This document shows positions 8,216-16,921 of a stretch of 28,848 nt of DNA, one piece after another. A program made the translations under genes and the position numbers. How positions within the stretch are numbered: position 1 is the first letter of the stretch; each line of letters starts with the position of its first letter. Below the pieces are notes generated by a model that was given only the letters and a program-made list of their open reading frames with translations, ran no database searches and was not told the DNA's origin. The DNA comes from Scybalousia_A sp964542225 (lineage in GTDB: Bacteria; Bacteroidota; Bacteroidia; Bacteroidales; P3). The stretch is taken from positions 1 to 28,848 of the forward strand of contig CAZITO010000016.1 in NCBI GenBank assembly GCA_964542225.1, read 5' to 3'.

Positions 8216-9424
8216 ATGAATAATAAGAAATTTGACCCGGCAATGGCCATCAATGCTGTTGCGGAAGTTTCGGCAGAAAGAGGAGTAAACCCAAATATCA
8301 ACGATTCTGCAACTTTTACCTTTCCAAAAGGACAACTTATGACGGATACATTCCACGGCGAAGCAGAAGGATTTTTCCTTTATTCTCGTCATTGGAATCC
8401 AAGTAATATGGCTTTGTGTAAGGCTTTGGCAGCAATGGAAGGTACTGAGGCTGCTTGGGCTACGGCTTCCGGTATGGCTGCCATTACCTGTGCTTTGATG
8501 CAATGCCTTAAAGCAGGAGACCATATTGTTGCCTCTATGACTGTTTATGGTGGTACATTTGCTTTTCTTAAAAACTACATAAACAACTACGGAGTTGAGG
8601 TTACATTTGTAGATACTACCAACTTGGAAGAGGTAAAAAAAGCCTGCAAAAAGAATACAAAAGTTATCTACACCGAAACAATGTCAAACCCTTTGCTTAG
8701 AATAGCAAACATACCTGAACTTAGAAAAATAGCTGACGAATTTGGAGCAAGACTATTGGTGGACAATACCTTTACTCCTATGGTATTCTCTCCTTATCAA
8801 CTTGGTGCCCATGTTGTAATCTATTCTATGACAAAATATGTTAATGGCAAAAACGATTGTGTTGCTGGAGCAATATGTGCAGATGCCGAATTTATCAATG
8901 CTTTGATAGACGTAAACAATGGTACTGCAATGTTGTTAGGGCCTGTTTTGGATTCTTTCCGCTCTACTTCCATTTTGAAAAATTTGTATGATTTGCACAT
9001 AAGAATGAAAAAACATTCTGAAAATGCAATGTATTTGGCTGAAAGATTCAAAGCACTTGGTATAAAAGTAAATTACCCAGGTATGCCGGAGCATATTGAC
9101 CACGAATTAATGGTAAAAGAATATAACGAGCAATTTGGCTTTGGCGGTATGATAGCCATAGATTTGGGTACGGCGGAAAAGGCTAACGCTTTCATGGAAA
9201 AAATGCAAGAAAAGGGTGTTGGCTACTTAGCGGTATCTTTGGGCTATTTCCGTACATTGTTCTCTTGCTCAGGTAAATCCACTTCAAGCGAAGTACCTCA
9301 AGAATACCAAGACAAAATGGGTATGTCTGAAGGATTGGTTCGTTATTCTGTAGGTTTGGACAATGATATGTCCATGACCTTTGAGAAAATAGAAGAGGCT
9401 TTAAGAGAATTGAAATTTATTTAA
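8216..9424 (+). CDS. PLP-dependent Cys/Met metabolism enzyme (trans-sulfuration family)
   Basis: This 402-residue protein belongs to the Cys/Met-metabolism PLP family (cystathionine gamma-synthase, methionine gamma-lyase, O-acetylhomoserine sulfhydrylase). The PLP lysine is Lys207 in SMTKY, the ring-nitrogen Asp is Asp183 in VDNTF, and the phosphate-binding Tyr56/Arg58 pair (YSRHWNPS) and Tyr111 in VYGGT are present. Motifs do not separate a lyase from a synthase or sulfhydrylase; I leave the reaction open. It starts at ATG 8216, 67 bp after fabG, and is followed by a strong terminator, so it ends the plus-strand operon. Confidence 0.9.
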   Translation: MNNKKFDPAMAINAVAEVSAERGVNPNINDSATFTFPKGQLMTDTFHGEAEGFFLYSRHWNPSNMALCKALAAMEGTEAAWATASGMAAITCALMQCLKAGDHIVASMTVYGGTFAFLKNYINNYGVEVTFVDTTNLEEVKKACKKNTKVIYTETMSNPLLRIANIPELRKIADEFGARLLVDNTFTPMVFSPYQLGAHVVIYSMTKYVNGKNDCVAGAICADAEFINALIDVNNGTAMLLGPVLDSFRSTSILKNLYDLHIRMKKHSENAMYLAERFKALGIKVNYPGMPEHIDHELMVKEYNEQFGFGGMIAIDLGTAEKANAFMEKMQEKGVGYLAVSLGYFRTLFSCSGKSTSSEVPQEYQDKMGMSEGLVRYSVGLDNDMSMTFEKIEEALRELKFI

Positions 9425-9455
9425 ATTTTATTTTTACTATTATTGTTTTATTATA

Positions 9456-9488
9456 CTCCTCAACCACACGGATTGAGGAGTTTTTTTT
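9456..9488 (+). terminator. Rho-independent terminator after the PLP enzyme gene
   Basis: CTCCTCAA (9456-9463) pairs perfectly with TTGAGGAG (9473-9480) across a 9-base loop, followed directly by eight T (9481-9488). It ends the plus-strand operon, which converges with gldI coming from the right. The minus-strand side has no T-run, so it should work in one direction only. Confidence 0.95.
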
Positions 9489-9577
9489 ATAAGGTTCTCA
9501 TAAGTTATATTATGTGTTTTGCATAAAGGCAAATCATATTGTAAAATAATCTGTGTTACTTTTATTGTTGAGATTTA

Positions 9578-10198
9578 TCAGCGAATAGCCAATACTTTTA
9601 GTTCATAAACGAGAGTGGCGTTTGCTTTTATTTTTTCTCCGCTGTCATTCATATAAAAAGCGAGATTATCGGGGACAATAACCCGCGCCGAAGAATGATT
9701 TTTTAGATGCAACAGAGCAAAAGTAAGTCCATAAACAACATACGTATCTCCCTGTAAGGAAAAAGTTTTTTGATTTGTGATTTGTTTTTTGTCGTTTGAA
9801 AATTTTTTAATTTTATCTTGTTCATTTTGATTAAACTCATCCGCACTCTGTCCGTTTAAGTAATAAGATTTGTATTCTATGGTTACATGGTTTTTATCGG
9901 TTATTTCACCACTACCATCCTCTATAACCTGCAAGTATATACCCGCAACTTCTTTCATTTGCCAACCTCGCCTGTTGATAAAACTCTCTATTCTCTGTTT
10001 TTCTCTGTCGGATATTATTTTATTGGCATTGGCAAGAGAGGTTTTTACTTGATTTTGTTTGGCCTTAACGGCATTCTCCTTAGGATTTTTTCCAACGGCA
10101 TAATCTTCATTTGTACCCGAAGAACACGAGTTAAGCATTATTAAGAAAAATATCAAAACAATAACATTAATAGGGAAAAAAGAGTGTCTTCTAATCAT
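9578..10198 (-). CDS. gldI: GldI-like FKBP-type peptidyl-prolyl isomerase lipoprotein
   Basis: This 206-residue lipoprotein has a hydrophobic signal and the lipobox MLNSC (acylated Cys at about 25). The linker FINRRGWQMKEVAGIYLQV leads into an FKBP-like domain (about 95-206), with VTIEYKSYYLNG at its start and KANATLVYELKVLAI at its end. This pattern matches GldI, the gliding-motility-associated periplasmic isomerase of Bacteroidota. The gene overlaps the nrnA stop by 8 bp, and as I recall gldI lies next to a DHH phosphoesterase gene in other Bacteroidota too. Several usual FKBP active-site residues are not obvious, so catalysis is unproven. Presence of gldI alone does not show that the organism glides. 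Confidence 0.8.
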   Translation of the reverse strand: MIRRHSFFPINVIVLIFFLIMLNSCSSGTNEDYAVGKNPKENAVKAKQNQVKTSLANANKIISDREKQRIESFINRRGWQMKEVAGIYLQVIEDGSGEITDKNHVTIEYKSYYLNGQSADEFNQNEQDKIKKFSNDKKQITNQKTFSLQGDTYVVYGLTFALLHLKNHSSARVIVPDNLAFYMNDSGEKIKANATLVYELKVLAIR

Positions 10199-11213
10199 TG
10201 CTAATAAATTCTTGGTTATAAATTTGTTTTGTAAAAGTTTCCACCACTTTATTTAATGTATCATAACTTTTGCCTCCGGCAGCCATTACATGTCCTCCTC
10301 CATTCCAATATTTACGAGCAAACTTATTGACATCTATATAAGCATCTTTTGAACGAAAAGACATACGTATTTTATCCTCTCTCTCTGTTATCATGGCACA
10401 AAAATCAATTCCCTCCAATTTTAAGCAATAATTAACCACTCCTTCCAAATCTCCTATCTTGTAATTATATTTTGTCAATTCTTGCTTTGAAAGAAAGATA
10501 AAAGCCGCTCTCTGTTTATAAAACGCCCTCATTTTGTGAGATATGGCATAGCCCAAGAGTCGCAGTCTATCAAAAGAATAGGTATCAAAAATTTGCTGAT
10601 GAAGTTTTGAGGCTTTAATTCCGCTCTTTAAAAGATTGGACAAAACCACATAAACCTCAGGATTGTCATTTGAATAGGACACCGACCCCGTATCAGTTAT
10701 AACGCCAAGATATAATGCTGTGGATATAATGGGAGAAAAAACTTTTTTTCCTGTTAATCGGGTTAATAGATTATAGACAACCTCACAAGAGGAACTGCTG
10801 TTTGAAAAAGAAAAATTTATATCAAACTTATCCGGTTTAACGTGGTGGTCTATCAGTACTTTTTTGCAGGAAGTTTCTTGTATTACTTTTTCTAAATTTT
10901 CTCCACTGCGAGAGTTGGTATTCATATCCACTATTAAAAGCAAATCCGATTGAGAAATAGTATGTTTTGCTGTTTTAAAATCTTTTTCGGCAACAATATA
11001 ATCCACCCCCTCCAAAACAAAACCCACATTCTTTGGAAAAGGATTTGGAATAATACAGACAGGCTTTTTATTTATTTCCTTCAAATAATGAAACAAAGCG
11101 GCCGAACTGCCTACTGCATCACCATCCGGATTATAGTGAGTTATTATACTTATATTGTTTGTTTTATCTAATATATTTCGCAACTCGTTAATTTCTGATG
11201 TTTTAAATCTCAT
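10191..11213 (-). CDS. nrnA: DHH-family phosphoesterase, NrnA-like
   Basis: This 340-residue cytoplasmic enzyme belongs to the DHH/DHHA1 family: NrnA-type proteins degrade very short RNAs and remove the 3' phosphate from pAp. Metal-binding motifs are NPDGDAVGSS (about 28-37), VDMNTNSRSG, the DHH motif LIDHH, and GVITDTGSVSYSN; the C-terminal DHHA1 part ends with GGGHVMAAGG. Length is normal. It starts with ATG 11213, 13 bp after the preceding gene, and runs 8 bp into gldI, so it is translated from the same message. Confidence 0.92.
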   Translation of the reverse strand: MRFKTSEINELRNILDKTNNISIITHYNPDGDAVGSSAALFHYLKEINKKPVCIIPNPFPKNVGFVLEGVDYIVAEKDFKTAKHTISQSDLLLIVDMNTNSRSGENLEKVIQETSCKKVLIDHHVKPDKFDINFSFSNSSSSCEVVYNLLTRLTGKKVFSPIISTALYLGVITDTGSVSYSNDNPEVYVVLSNLLKSGIKASKLHQQIFDTYSFDRLRLLGYAISHKMRAFYKQRAAFIFLSKQELTKYNYKIGDLEGVVNYCLKLEGIDFCAMITEREDKIRMSFRSKDAYIDVNKFARKYWNGGGHVMAAGGKSYDTLNKVVETFTKQIYNQEFISND

Positions 11214-11226
11214 ATTATTATTTGTT

Positions 11227-12504
11227 TTAAGTTTTGTGTTTTTCCTTTTTTGCAGCAGGAAATAATATATTGTTAAGTATCAAACGATAACCCGGAGAAT
11301 TTGGGTATAAGGACAAATCTGTTTTGGGGTCGCCTATAAAATGCCTATAGTCCTCAGGGTCATGTCCTCCAAGAAAAGACCATGTTCCCTTGCCATATTC
11401 TCCATGTAAATAACGGGCTTCATTGATAGATTTATTTTCTGCCAAAATAAGCACATTGCTTTTTATCAAATTGGTACGAAAAGCCGTAGTCTGTCCATAA
11501 AAACCCTTTATAACCCGGGTATGGCACTGAGTCAACATTGTAGGTATCCAGTCCCACTTGGCAGAAAAATCAAAAAGCACAAAGACATCGTTTTTTTCAT
11601 TTATCTTATTTGTTCTATCTGCTGTTACATCTATATTGGAAATTCTATAAGCAGCAGGATTTTTTTCTATGGTAAAATCTTTGAAAGCAAAACAATTGTC
11701 ATAGTTTAACATTGCTTGAGCATTAGCATGCATTGGGTCGCCGTCAAACATACTTTCACAAATATCCACACCATCTGCCGACAAGGCTATATCAAAACTA
11801 TCCGTTGCCGAACACATGGCAAACATAAAGCCACCGCCAAGTACAAAGTCTCTTATTTTCTTTACCACGGCAAGTTTTAGTTGGGAAACTTTTTTATAAC
11901 CAAATTGTTTTGCCAAGCCTTCCTGAAAAGCAACATCCTCTCTATACCATGGCGCATTACGATAATTTGCCCAAAATTTACCATATTGACCGGTAAAATC
12001 CTCATGATGCAAATGCAACCAATCATACATAGGAAGCACTCCCTCCAAAACCTCTTGGTCATAAACCACATCGTATGGAATTTCTGCATAAGTCAAAACC
12101 AATGTTACAGCATCGTCCCAAGGTCGTTTATTTTTTGGAGAATAAACTGCTATTTTTGGTGCTTTTTGCAATTTGACAGCATCCATATTAACCTCAGGGT
12201 CTGATATTTCATCTATTATACCTGACATTTGAGAAACAGAAATAACCTCGTATGTTACACCTCTGAGTTTACAAAGCCTTATTATCTCATCGTTTTCCTC
12301 CATAGCAAAAGCGCCACCGCGATAATTAAGCAACCATGTAACATCATTATCTTTTTGCAAAGAAAAATACGCTATTCCGTAAGCCTTAAGATGGTTTTTC
12401 TGTACCTCATCCATAGGCAACAAAACATAAGCCGACCAACCGATAAAAAATTGCAACAGCAAATAAAATAAAAACAAAAATTTAAATAACATTCCTCTAC
12501 TCAT
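11227..12504 (-). CDS. Conserved Bacteroidota protein, often labelled 'asparagine synthetase B'
   Basis: This 425-residue protein matches a conserved Bacteroidota family that databases name asparagine synthetase B, yet nothing here resembles AsnB: no N-terminal glutaminase Cys and no ATP-pyrophosphatase loop (SGGxDS). An N-terminal hydrophobic segment (about 5-27) looks like a signal peptide, so it probably works outside the cytoplasm. Conserved blocks I can see are TWLLNYRGG, WDDAVTLVLTYAEIP, YDWLHLHHEDFTGQYG, LGGGFMFAMCSATDSFD and GGHDPEDY. The GGGFMFAMCSA segment hints at a glutamine-amidotransferase-like or ThuA-like fold, which is only a guess. An in-frame ATG four codons in (12492) would give a cleaner signal peptide. 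It follows dnaB by 76 bp. Confidence 0.85.
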   Translation of the reverse strand: MSRGMLFKFLFLFYLLLQFFIGWSAYVLLPMDEVQKNHLKAYGIAYFSLQKDNDVTWLLNYRGGAFAMEENDEIIRLCKLRGVTYEVISVSQMSGIIDEISDPEVNMDAVKLQKAPKIAVYSPKNKRPWDDAVTLVLTYAEIPYDVVYDQEVLEGVLPMYDWLHLHHEDFTGQYGKFWANYRNAPWYREDVAFQEGLAKQFGYKKVSQLKLAVVKKIRDFVLGGGFMFAMCSATDSFDIALSADGVDICESMFDGDPMHANAQAMLNYDNCFAFKDFTIEKNPAAYRISNIDVTADRTNKINEKNDVFVLFDFSAKWDWIPTMLTQCHTRVIKGFYGQTTAFRTNLIKSNVLILAENKSINEARYLHGEYGKGTWSFLGGHDPEDYRHFIGDPKTDLSLYPNSPGYRLILNNILFPAAKKEKHKT

Positions 12505-12580
12505 ATACGAACTTACCCTAATTTAAGACTAACGTTGCAATTATTGGTTTTATGATATTTCTCTATAAAAACTTGTGTTT

Positions 12581-14137
12581 TTAGAATGGGTCGCCGTCAT
12601 CATAGGCTTGCATATCTGTATCCTCTATATGCTGTTCGTCATTCATTTTTGACCCCATTGTTATTGTGTTGTTATTAGAGTCAAAACTTGCATTTATAGG
12701 CATAGCGGAGGAAGTTTCATACTCTTGCCCTATGTTATAGAATTTTACAAATTGATGCTTAAAACCAAGTTTGGCTTTTGCTGTTGAACCTGCTCTGTTT
12801 TTTGCAATATTAATGTAGGCTACCCCCTGCGTTGAACCGTTTTCGTCTTCCATAATATTGTAATACTCAGGTCTATAAACAAACATCACTATATCGGCAT
12901 CTTGCTCTATTGCACCACTTTCCCTAAGGTCACTAAGTACCGGCTCTTTGCTACCTCCTCTTGTTTCTACGGCACGAGAAAGTTGTGAAAGTGCAAGAAT
13001 AGGAATACCCAACTCTTTGGAGAGCGCCTTTAATTGACGAGAAATAAAACTGATTTCTTGCTCTCTATTGCCATTGTTACGACTTTCTCCTCCCGACATT
13101 AGTTGCAGATAATCAATAAAAACCATTTGGATATCGTATGCTTGCTTTAATCTTCTGCATTTTGCTCTCAAATCAAAAATACTCAGTCCCGGATTGTCAT
13201 CTATATATATAGGTGCTTCACTTAGGGCTTGAGTCTTTTCTTTTATTATTTGCAATTGACTTTTTGTCATTTGGTCGCCTCTTTTAAGATTATTTCCCTC
13301 TATTTCCACCTCAGAAGAAATCAATCTCATAGTAAGTTCCATAGCCGTCATTTCCAATGAAAAAATAGCAACCGCTTTATGACTCTGCACCGCTATATTT
13401 CTTGCCATAGTTACAGCAAAAGCCGTTTTTCCCATAGCAGGACGAGCAGCAAGTATGATAAGCGTACCGGGTTGAAAACCATTTATACATCTATCCAATT
13501 CCACAAAACCGCTTTCAACTCCCGTAACCGAATTATCGGAGGCTTGCACTATTTCTATTTCTTTGATGGCATTGTGCAGTAATTGTTGCATATTTTGAGA
13601 AGAAGAGTTAAAATTTGTATCGTTGATATCCAAAAATTTAGTCTCCGTCCTGTCCAACAAATCAACTATATCAGTTGTTTCATCGTACGCCTCCTTTAGT
13701 GTTTCTGTGGATACCCTAATAAGTTCTCTTTGAATAAATTTTTCTGCAAGTATGCTCACATAATATTCTATATGAGCGGCTGAGGTTACTTTGGAGGTTA
13801 GAGTTGACATTTTATAAGAGCCTCCTATGGCTTCCAAAGTACCTCTTTTCTTTAATTTTTCTGTTACAGAGATAAGGTCTATTGGATTACCCTCTTGAAA
13901 CAAAGCAAGTATTGTTGAAAATATTTCTTTATGAGCTTCTTTGTAAAAATAATCCACTTTCAAGCGGTCAATACTATTGGTCAATGCATCTTGGTCTAAA
14001 AGCAAAGCACCCAAAACCTCCTCTTCCAACTCCTCTGCCTGCGGTGGAACCATATTGCCATTAAGAGCAAACGCCTGCTCCGTTGTCATTCTGCGATTTT
14101 TTAAACGCGAAATATTGTTTTGTAATATATCAGCCAT
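12581..14137 (-). CDS. dnaB: Replicative DNA helicase
   Basis: This 518-residue protein is the hexameric helicase that unwinds DNA at the replication fork. The N-terminal domain (about 30-130) includes EEEVLGALLLD; the RecA-like motor has the Walker A ILAARPAMGKTAFA with Lys237, followed by IFSLEMTAMEL, the Walker B region MVFIDYLQLM, LSQLSRAVE and DLRESGAIEQDAD. There is no intein or insertion. The gene lies only 6 bp after the restriction endonuclease stop codon, so its expression may depend in part on promoters upstream of the restriction-modification genes. Confidence 0.97.
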   Translation of the reverse strand: MADILQNNISRLKNRRMTTEQAFALNGNMVPPQAEELEEEVLGALLLDQDALTNSIDRLKVDYFYKEAHKEIFSTILALFQEGNPIDLISVTEKLKKRGTLEAIGGSYKMSTLTSKVTSAAHIEYYVSILAEKFIQRELIRVSTETLKEAYDETTDIVDLLDRTETKFLDINDTNFNSSSQNMQQLLHNAIKEIEIVQASDNSVTGVESGFVELDRCINGFQPGTLIILAARPAMGKTAFAVTMARNIAVQSHKAVAIFSLEMTAMELTMRLISSEVEIEGNNLKRGDQMTKSQLQIIKEKTQALSEAPIYIDDNPGLSIFDLRAKCRRLKQAYDIQMVFIDYLQLMSGGESRNNGNREQEISFISRQLKALSKELGIPILALSQLSRAVETRGGSKEPVLSDLRESGAIEQDADIVMFVYRPEYYNIMEDENGSTQGVAYINIAKNRAGSTAKAKLGFKHQFVKFYNIGQEYETSSAMPINASFDSNNNTITMGSKMNDEQHIEDTDMQAYDDGDPF

Positions 14138-14143
14138 AATTTA

Positions 14144-14899
14144 TTATTCTATTTGAGTTTTATTAGAAGAAGAATTGTATGTTATAATTTTACTCCAATT
14201 TATACTCCCTTCCACATCGCAAAATTCCTCTATAAATTCTTTAGTCAATTTGTTTACCATTTTTGCATACTCTCTTTTATATGCATCATTTTTTTGTTTT
14301 GCCTCCACGCCTATTGGTTCTATTATATCCAAATAAAAGGTATCTATATTTGTCAAAAACTTCCAAAATTCTTGACCGCAAAGTTTTATGTAATCACCTT
14401 TTTTATAAGGAACGCTATCTTTACCATAACAGCAACCATTAACGGCTCTGATATTCATCTTAGAATTACTCGTAAGCAAAGTCTTTTTTGCAGAATTAAA
14501 ATCTTCTATCATTTTTTTTATTTGGGAAGAATTTCCCCAATTGGGACCTGATTTTATTGACACTATATAATGTATCCCTTCTTTATTAAATTCTATATCT
14601 ATACCCTTTGCAGAGGATTTGTATGCTCCATACACCTTTTCAGATACAAAAACAGCTAATCCCTCCAACCAATTTCCAAACATAGTCTCCTCTGCAGAAG
14701 AAACAAAAGCAATAGCAATTTCTTCTATAAATTCTTGTGCTTTTAATATATTCTTTGCTTTAAAAAGATATGGATTCTTTTTCTTTAAAAGTAATTTCAA
14801 ATTTAGGCTTGACAGTTTTTCTATACGATTCTGATGAAACAGAAGTATAGTGTTTTTCACATATATCTGTACTTGTTTTATCAAATCTTTCTTCTCCAT
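14144..14899 (-). CDS. Type II restriction endonuclease, PmeII-like
   Basis: This 251-residue protein resembles the PmeII family of type II restriction endonucleases, as I remember that family: SSAEETMFGNWLEGLAVFV, KVYGAYKSSAKGIDIEF, YIVSIKSGPNWGNSSQIKKM and AVNGCCYGK. The likely PD-(D/E)xK-type nuclease site is Asp101 (GIDIEF) with Lys116 (VSIKSG). I chose ATG 14899; a TTG three codons upstream is less likely. The first 48 codons lie inside the 3' end of the methyltransferase gene in another frame (140-bp overlap), and since FHQNRIEKLSSLNLKLLLKK within them reads like true protein, the overlap appears real. The partner methyltransferase upstream supports the role. The recognition site is unknown. 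Confidence 0.85.
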   Translation of the reverse strand: MEKKDLIKQVQIYVKNTILLFHQNRIEKLSSLNLKLLLKKKNPYLFKAKNILKAQEFIEEIAIAFVSSAEETMFGNWLEGLAVFVSEKVYGAYKSSAKGIDIEFNKEGIHYIVSIKSGPNWGNSSQIKKMIEDFNSAKKTLLTSNSKMNIRAVNGCCYGKDSVPYKKGDYIKLCGQEFWKFLTNIDTFYLDIIEPIGVEAKQKNDAYKREYAKMVNKLTKEFIEEFCDVEGSINWSKIITYNSSSNKTQIE

Positions 14900-15734
14900 A
14901 ATTATCAAATAGCGTTTTCTTTTCTAATTCTATTTTATTCTTCACAATATTATAATACTCCGGTTTAATCTCTATACCAATTGAATTTCGTTGCAACTCT
15001 GAAGCAACAAAATTTGTTGTTCCACTACCCATAAAAGGGTCTAAAACGACATCCCCTTCTTTGGTGAATAGTTTAATAAACCAAGCTGGTAATTCCTTTG
15101 GAAATGCCGCACTATGTTGTTTATTTCCACACTCTGTAGCCATATGCAAAACATTGTCGGGGTAAGCCATTTCCCTACCTACCCAATTTGAAATATTTTT
15201 TCCAAATCCACTACCAACTGTTGAATTATCTCGTATTTTATCTTTTTTAGAAAGATTTTTCAAACGCGTCTTTGCCCAATCTCCCACGGGTACCATAACA
15301 TTCTCTTGATACATTTTAAAATCTTTTTCCTTATTAAATTGTAACAATCTTTCCCAAGCATCCCTAAACCTATTAGGCCATTTACCCGGATATGAATTTT
15401 TTTTGTGCCAAATAAATTCTTCTGTCCATAACCAGCCCTGTTTTCTCATTTCCAATATCAGTTCTAATACATAAGTACTCCTTTCTCCATTGGAAACTTT
15501 TTCTTTTATATTTAAAATAAACGTACCTTTGGGATTTAGTACTCTGAATAATTCTTTGGATATAGGTAAAAACCACTCTACATACTTATCAATGGTTACA
15601 CCCCCATAAGTACTTTTTCTCTGGTCTGCATAAGGAGGAGATGTTACTATTAAATCTACACTGTTTTCCGGTAAGACAGACAATACCTCTTTACAATCTC
15701 CCAAATATATTTCAATATTTTTACTCATAGTCAT
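14760..15734 (-). CDS. Type II DNA methyltransferase, beta class, probably N4-cytosine
   Basis: This 324-residue DNA methyltransferase protects sites from the adjacent endonuclease. The catalytic motif TSPPY (31-35) comes before the S-adenosylmethionine motif DPFMGSGTT (232-240), which is the beta-class order; TSPPY rather than DPPY points to N4-cytosine methylation, although adenine activity cannot be excluded. The start ATG at 15734 overlaps the stop of the upstream PagL-like gene as ATGA, so translation may be coupled; a second ATG lies two codons later (15728). The last 46 codons are shared, in another frame, with the endonuclease gene and look like a non-catalytic tail. Confidence 0.93.
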   Translation of the reverse strand: MTMSKNIEIYLGDCKEVLSVLPENSVDLIVTSPPYADQRKSTYGGVTIDKYVEWFLPISKELFRVLNPKGTFILNIKEKVSNGERSTYVLELILEMRKQGWLWTEEFIWHKKNSYPGKWPNRFRDAWERLLQFNKEKDFKMYQENVMVPVGDWAKTRLKNLSKKDKIRDNSTVGSGFGKNISNWVGREMAYPDNVLHMATECGNKQHSAAFPKELPAWFIKLFTKEGDVVLDPFMGSGTTNFVASELQRNSIGIEIKPEYYNIVKNKIELEKKTLFDNYGEERFDKTSTDICEKHYTSVSSESYRKTVKPKFEITFKEKESISF

Positions 15735-16921
15735 TTTTTGTGTTTTATTCTATAACCAAGTCCCCATTCTATATAATCCGCTTTACGAAAATCGTATGCT
15801 CTTATGCCAAGTTGAACAAAAATACCTTTATTAAATTGATATCTAAGATTTATTCTTTCAAACATCTTGGGCAAATATGAATCCTTATACTTATATAAAT
15901 ACCAGCCCGGCTCCAACATTATTGACAACCTATGTATATTGTATTCATACGAAAGAAAAGCAGAAAAGGTTAAGTGTTGATAGGAAGAAAGGTTGTCTCT
16001 ATAATTATTTGGATAATAATAACTCTCTTCATTCTTTCCTATACTTTCGTTATAAGATAAGTCCAAACCAAGACCAAAAGCATGATTTATCGCGAATTTC
16101 CTCAAACAACGAGCCTGTAAACCGAAAATAGGATAAACTCCTCTTGCCGTATCTTCTTGCATAAGTCCCTCTCTGTCGGGTTGTTGATAAAAAACATAAA
16201 CGCCTTTTTGTGCAAAATAGAAGTTGTATTGACTTTGCCAACAAGGAGAGTATTTTTCTTTTTTCTCTGATATTTGTTTTGCTTGCTTATTATCTATATG
16301 TTGTATTTGCCAAGGAATGTAGGTTACACCCAAAGAAGGTGTAAGAATATTTATTCCTTTATTTGGTTGACGCATATTGCCATTGGAAAAGTGGATAAAA
16401 GTTGCTCCGAGATTTATTTGCCAATGTTTGTTAAGTAAAAAATAACCTTCCAAATCTCCGTGTATATAGAACTCTATAGGAGTGGAAACAGCCACATTAT
16501 AACGATGTTCGTTATCATAGCCTTGCCAAATGCCGGAAAAGCCAAGTGCCATTTCTACTTTTAAGGAAAATCTTTTTGTATGCAAAACATTAAAACCCAT
16601 CAAACCATAGAAAGCAAAGGGATTGCCTAAATGTTTGGAATAATTAAAACGTCCATGAAACAAACCTGCTCCATAATAAAAGCCATTGTAACGATAGTGC
16701 CAATTTTGCGAACCATCAACTTGTTTTGTCATACGCAAAGAAAAATTGGCAATGGTGTTGATTTTTGTATTATCCGTGTTTATACCCTCAACAAAATCAT
16801 TTATCGGTGCAACCCAACCATATCCGCCCGTAAAGGTTATGCCTACATTGTTCAAATTCTGCCCCTCGGTTATCAAACCACAAAAAACAAATAGCAATAT
16901 GTATAACAATCTTTTTATCAT
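15731..16921 (-). CDS. PagL-like outer-membrane protein (acyloxyacyl hydrolase family), copy 1
   Basis: This 396-residue protein has a signal peptide (about 1-21, ending EGQ) and amphipathic strands typical of an outer-membrane barrel. The segment HFSNGNMRQPNKGIN (177-191) matches the lipid A deacylase PagL pattern His-x-Ser followed 12 residues later by the acidic catalytic residue; here that position is Asn191. It may remodel lipid A or be a non-catalytic relative. ATG 16921 is preferred over the TTG at 16930, since it gives an ATGA overlap with the preceding paralog and a normal signal peptide. It is clearly a paralog of the next gene upstream (same GxxYGxGLxHGxFNYSxxLGNPFA block), so the two arose by duplication. 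Confidence 0.85.
   Translation of the reverse strand: MIKRLLYILLFVFCGLITEGQNLNNVGITFTGGYGWVAPINDFVEGINTDNTKINTIANFSLRMTKQVDGSQNWHYRYNGFYYGAGLFHGRFNYSKHLGNPFAFYGLMGFNVLHTKRFSLKVEMALGFSGIWQGYDNEHRYNVAVSTPIEFYIHGDLEGYFLLNKHWQINLGATFIHFSNGNMRQPNKGINILTPSLGVTYIPWQIQHIDNKQAKQISEKKEKYSPCWQSQYNFYFAQKGVYVFYQQPDREGLMQEDTARGVYPIFGLQARCLRKFAINHAFGLGLDLSYNESIGKNEESYYYPNNYRDNLSSYQHLTFSAFLSYEYNIHRLSIMLEPGWYLYKYKDSYLPKMFERINLRYQFNKGIFVQLGIRAYDFRKADYIEWGLGYRIKHKK

Noticed and set aside
12567..12582. AAAAAC/GTTTTT hairpin at the end of dnaB as a terminator
   Set aside because: The stem is six pairs with one G/C pair and overlaps the stop codon; too weak to call.
14099..14143. A separate controller (C-protein) gene for the restriction system
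   Set aside because: Only 6 bp separate the endonuclease from dnaB and no small helix-turn-helix frame is found near either gene.
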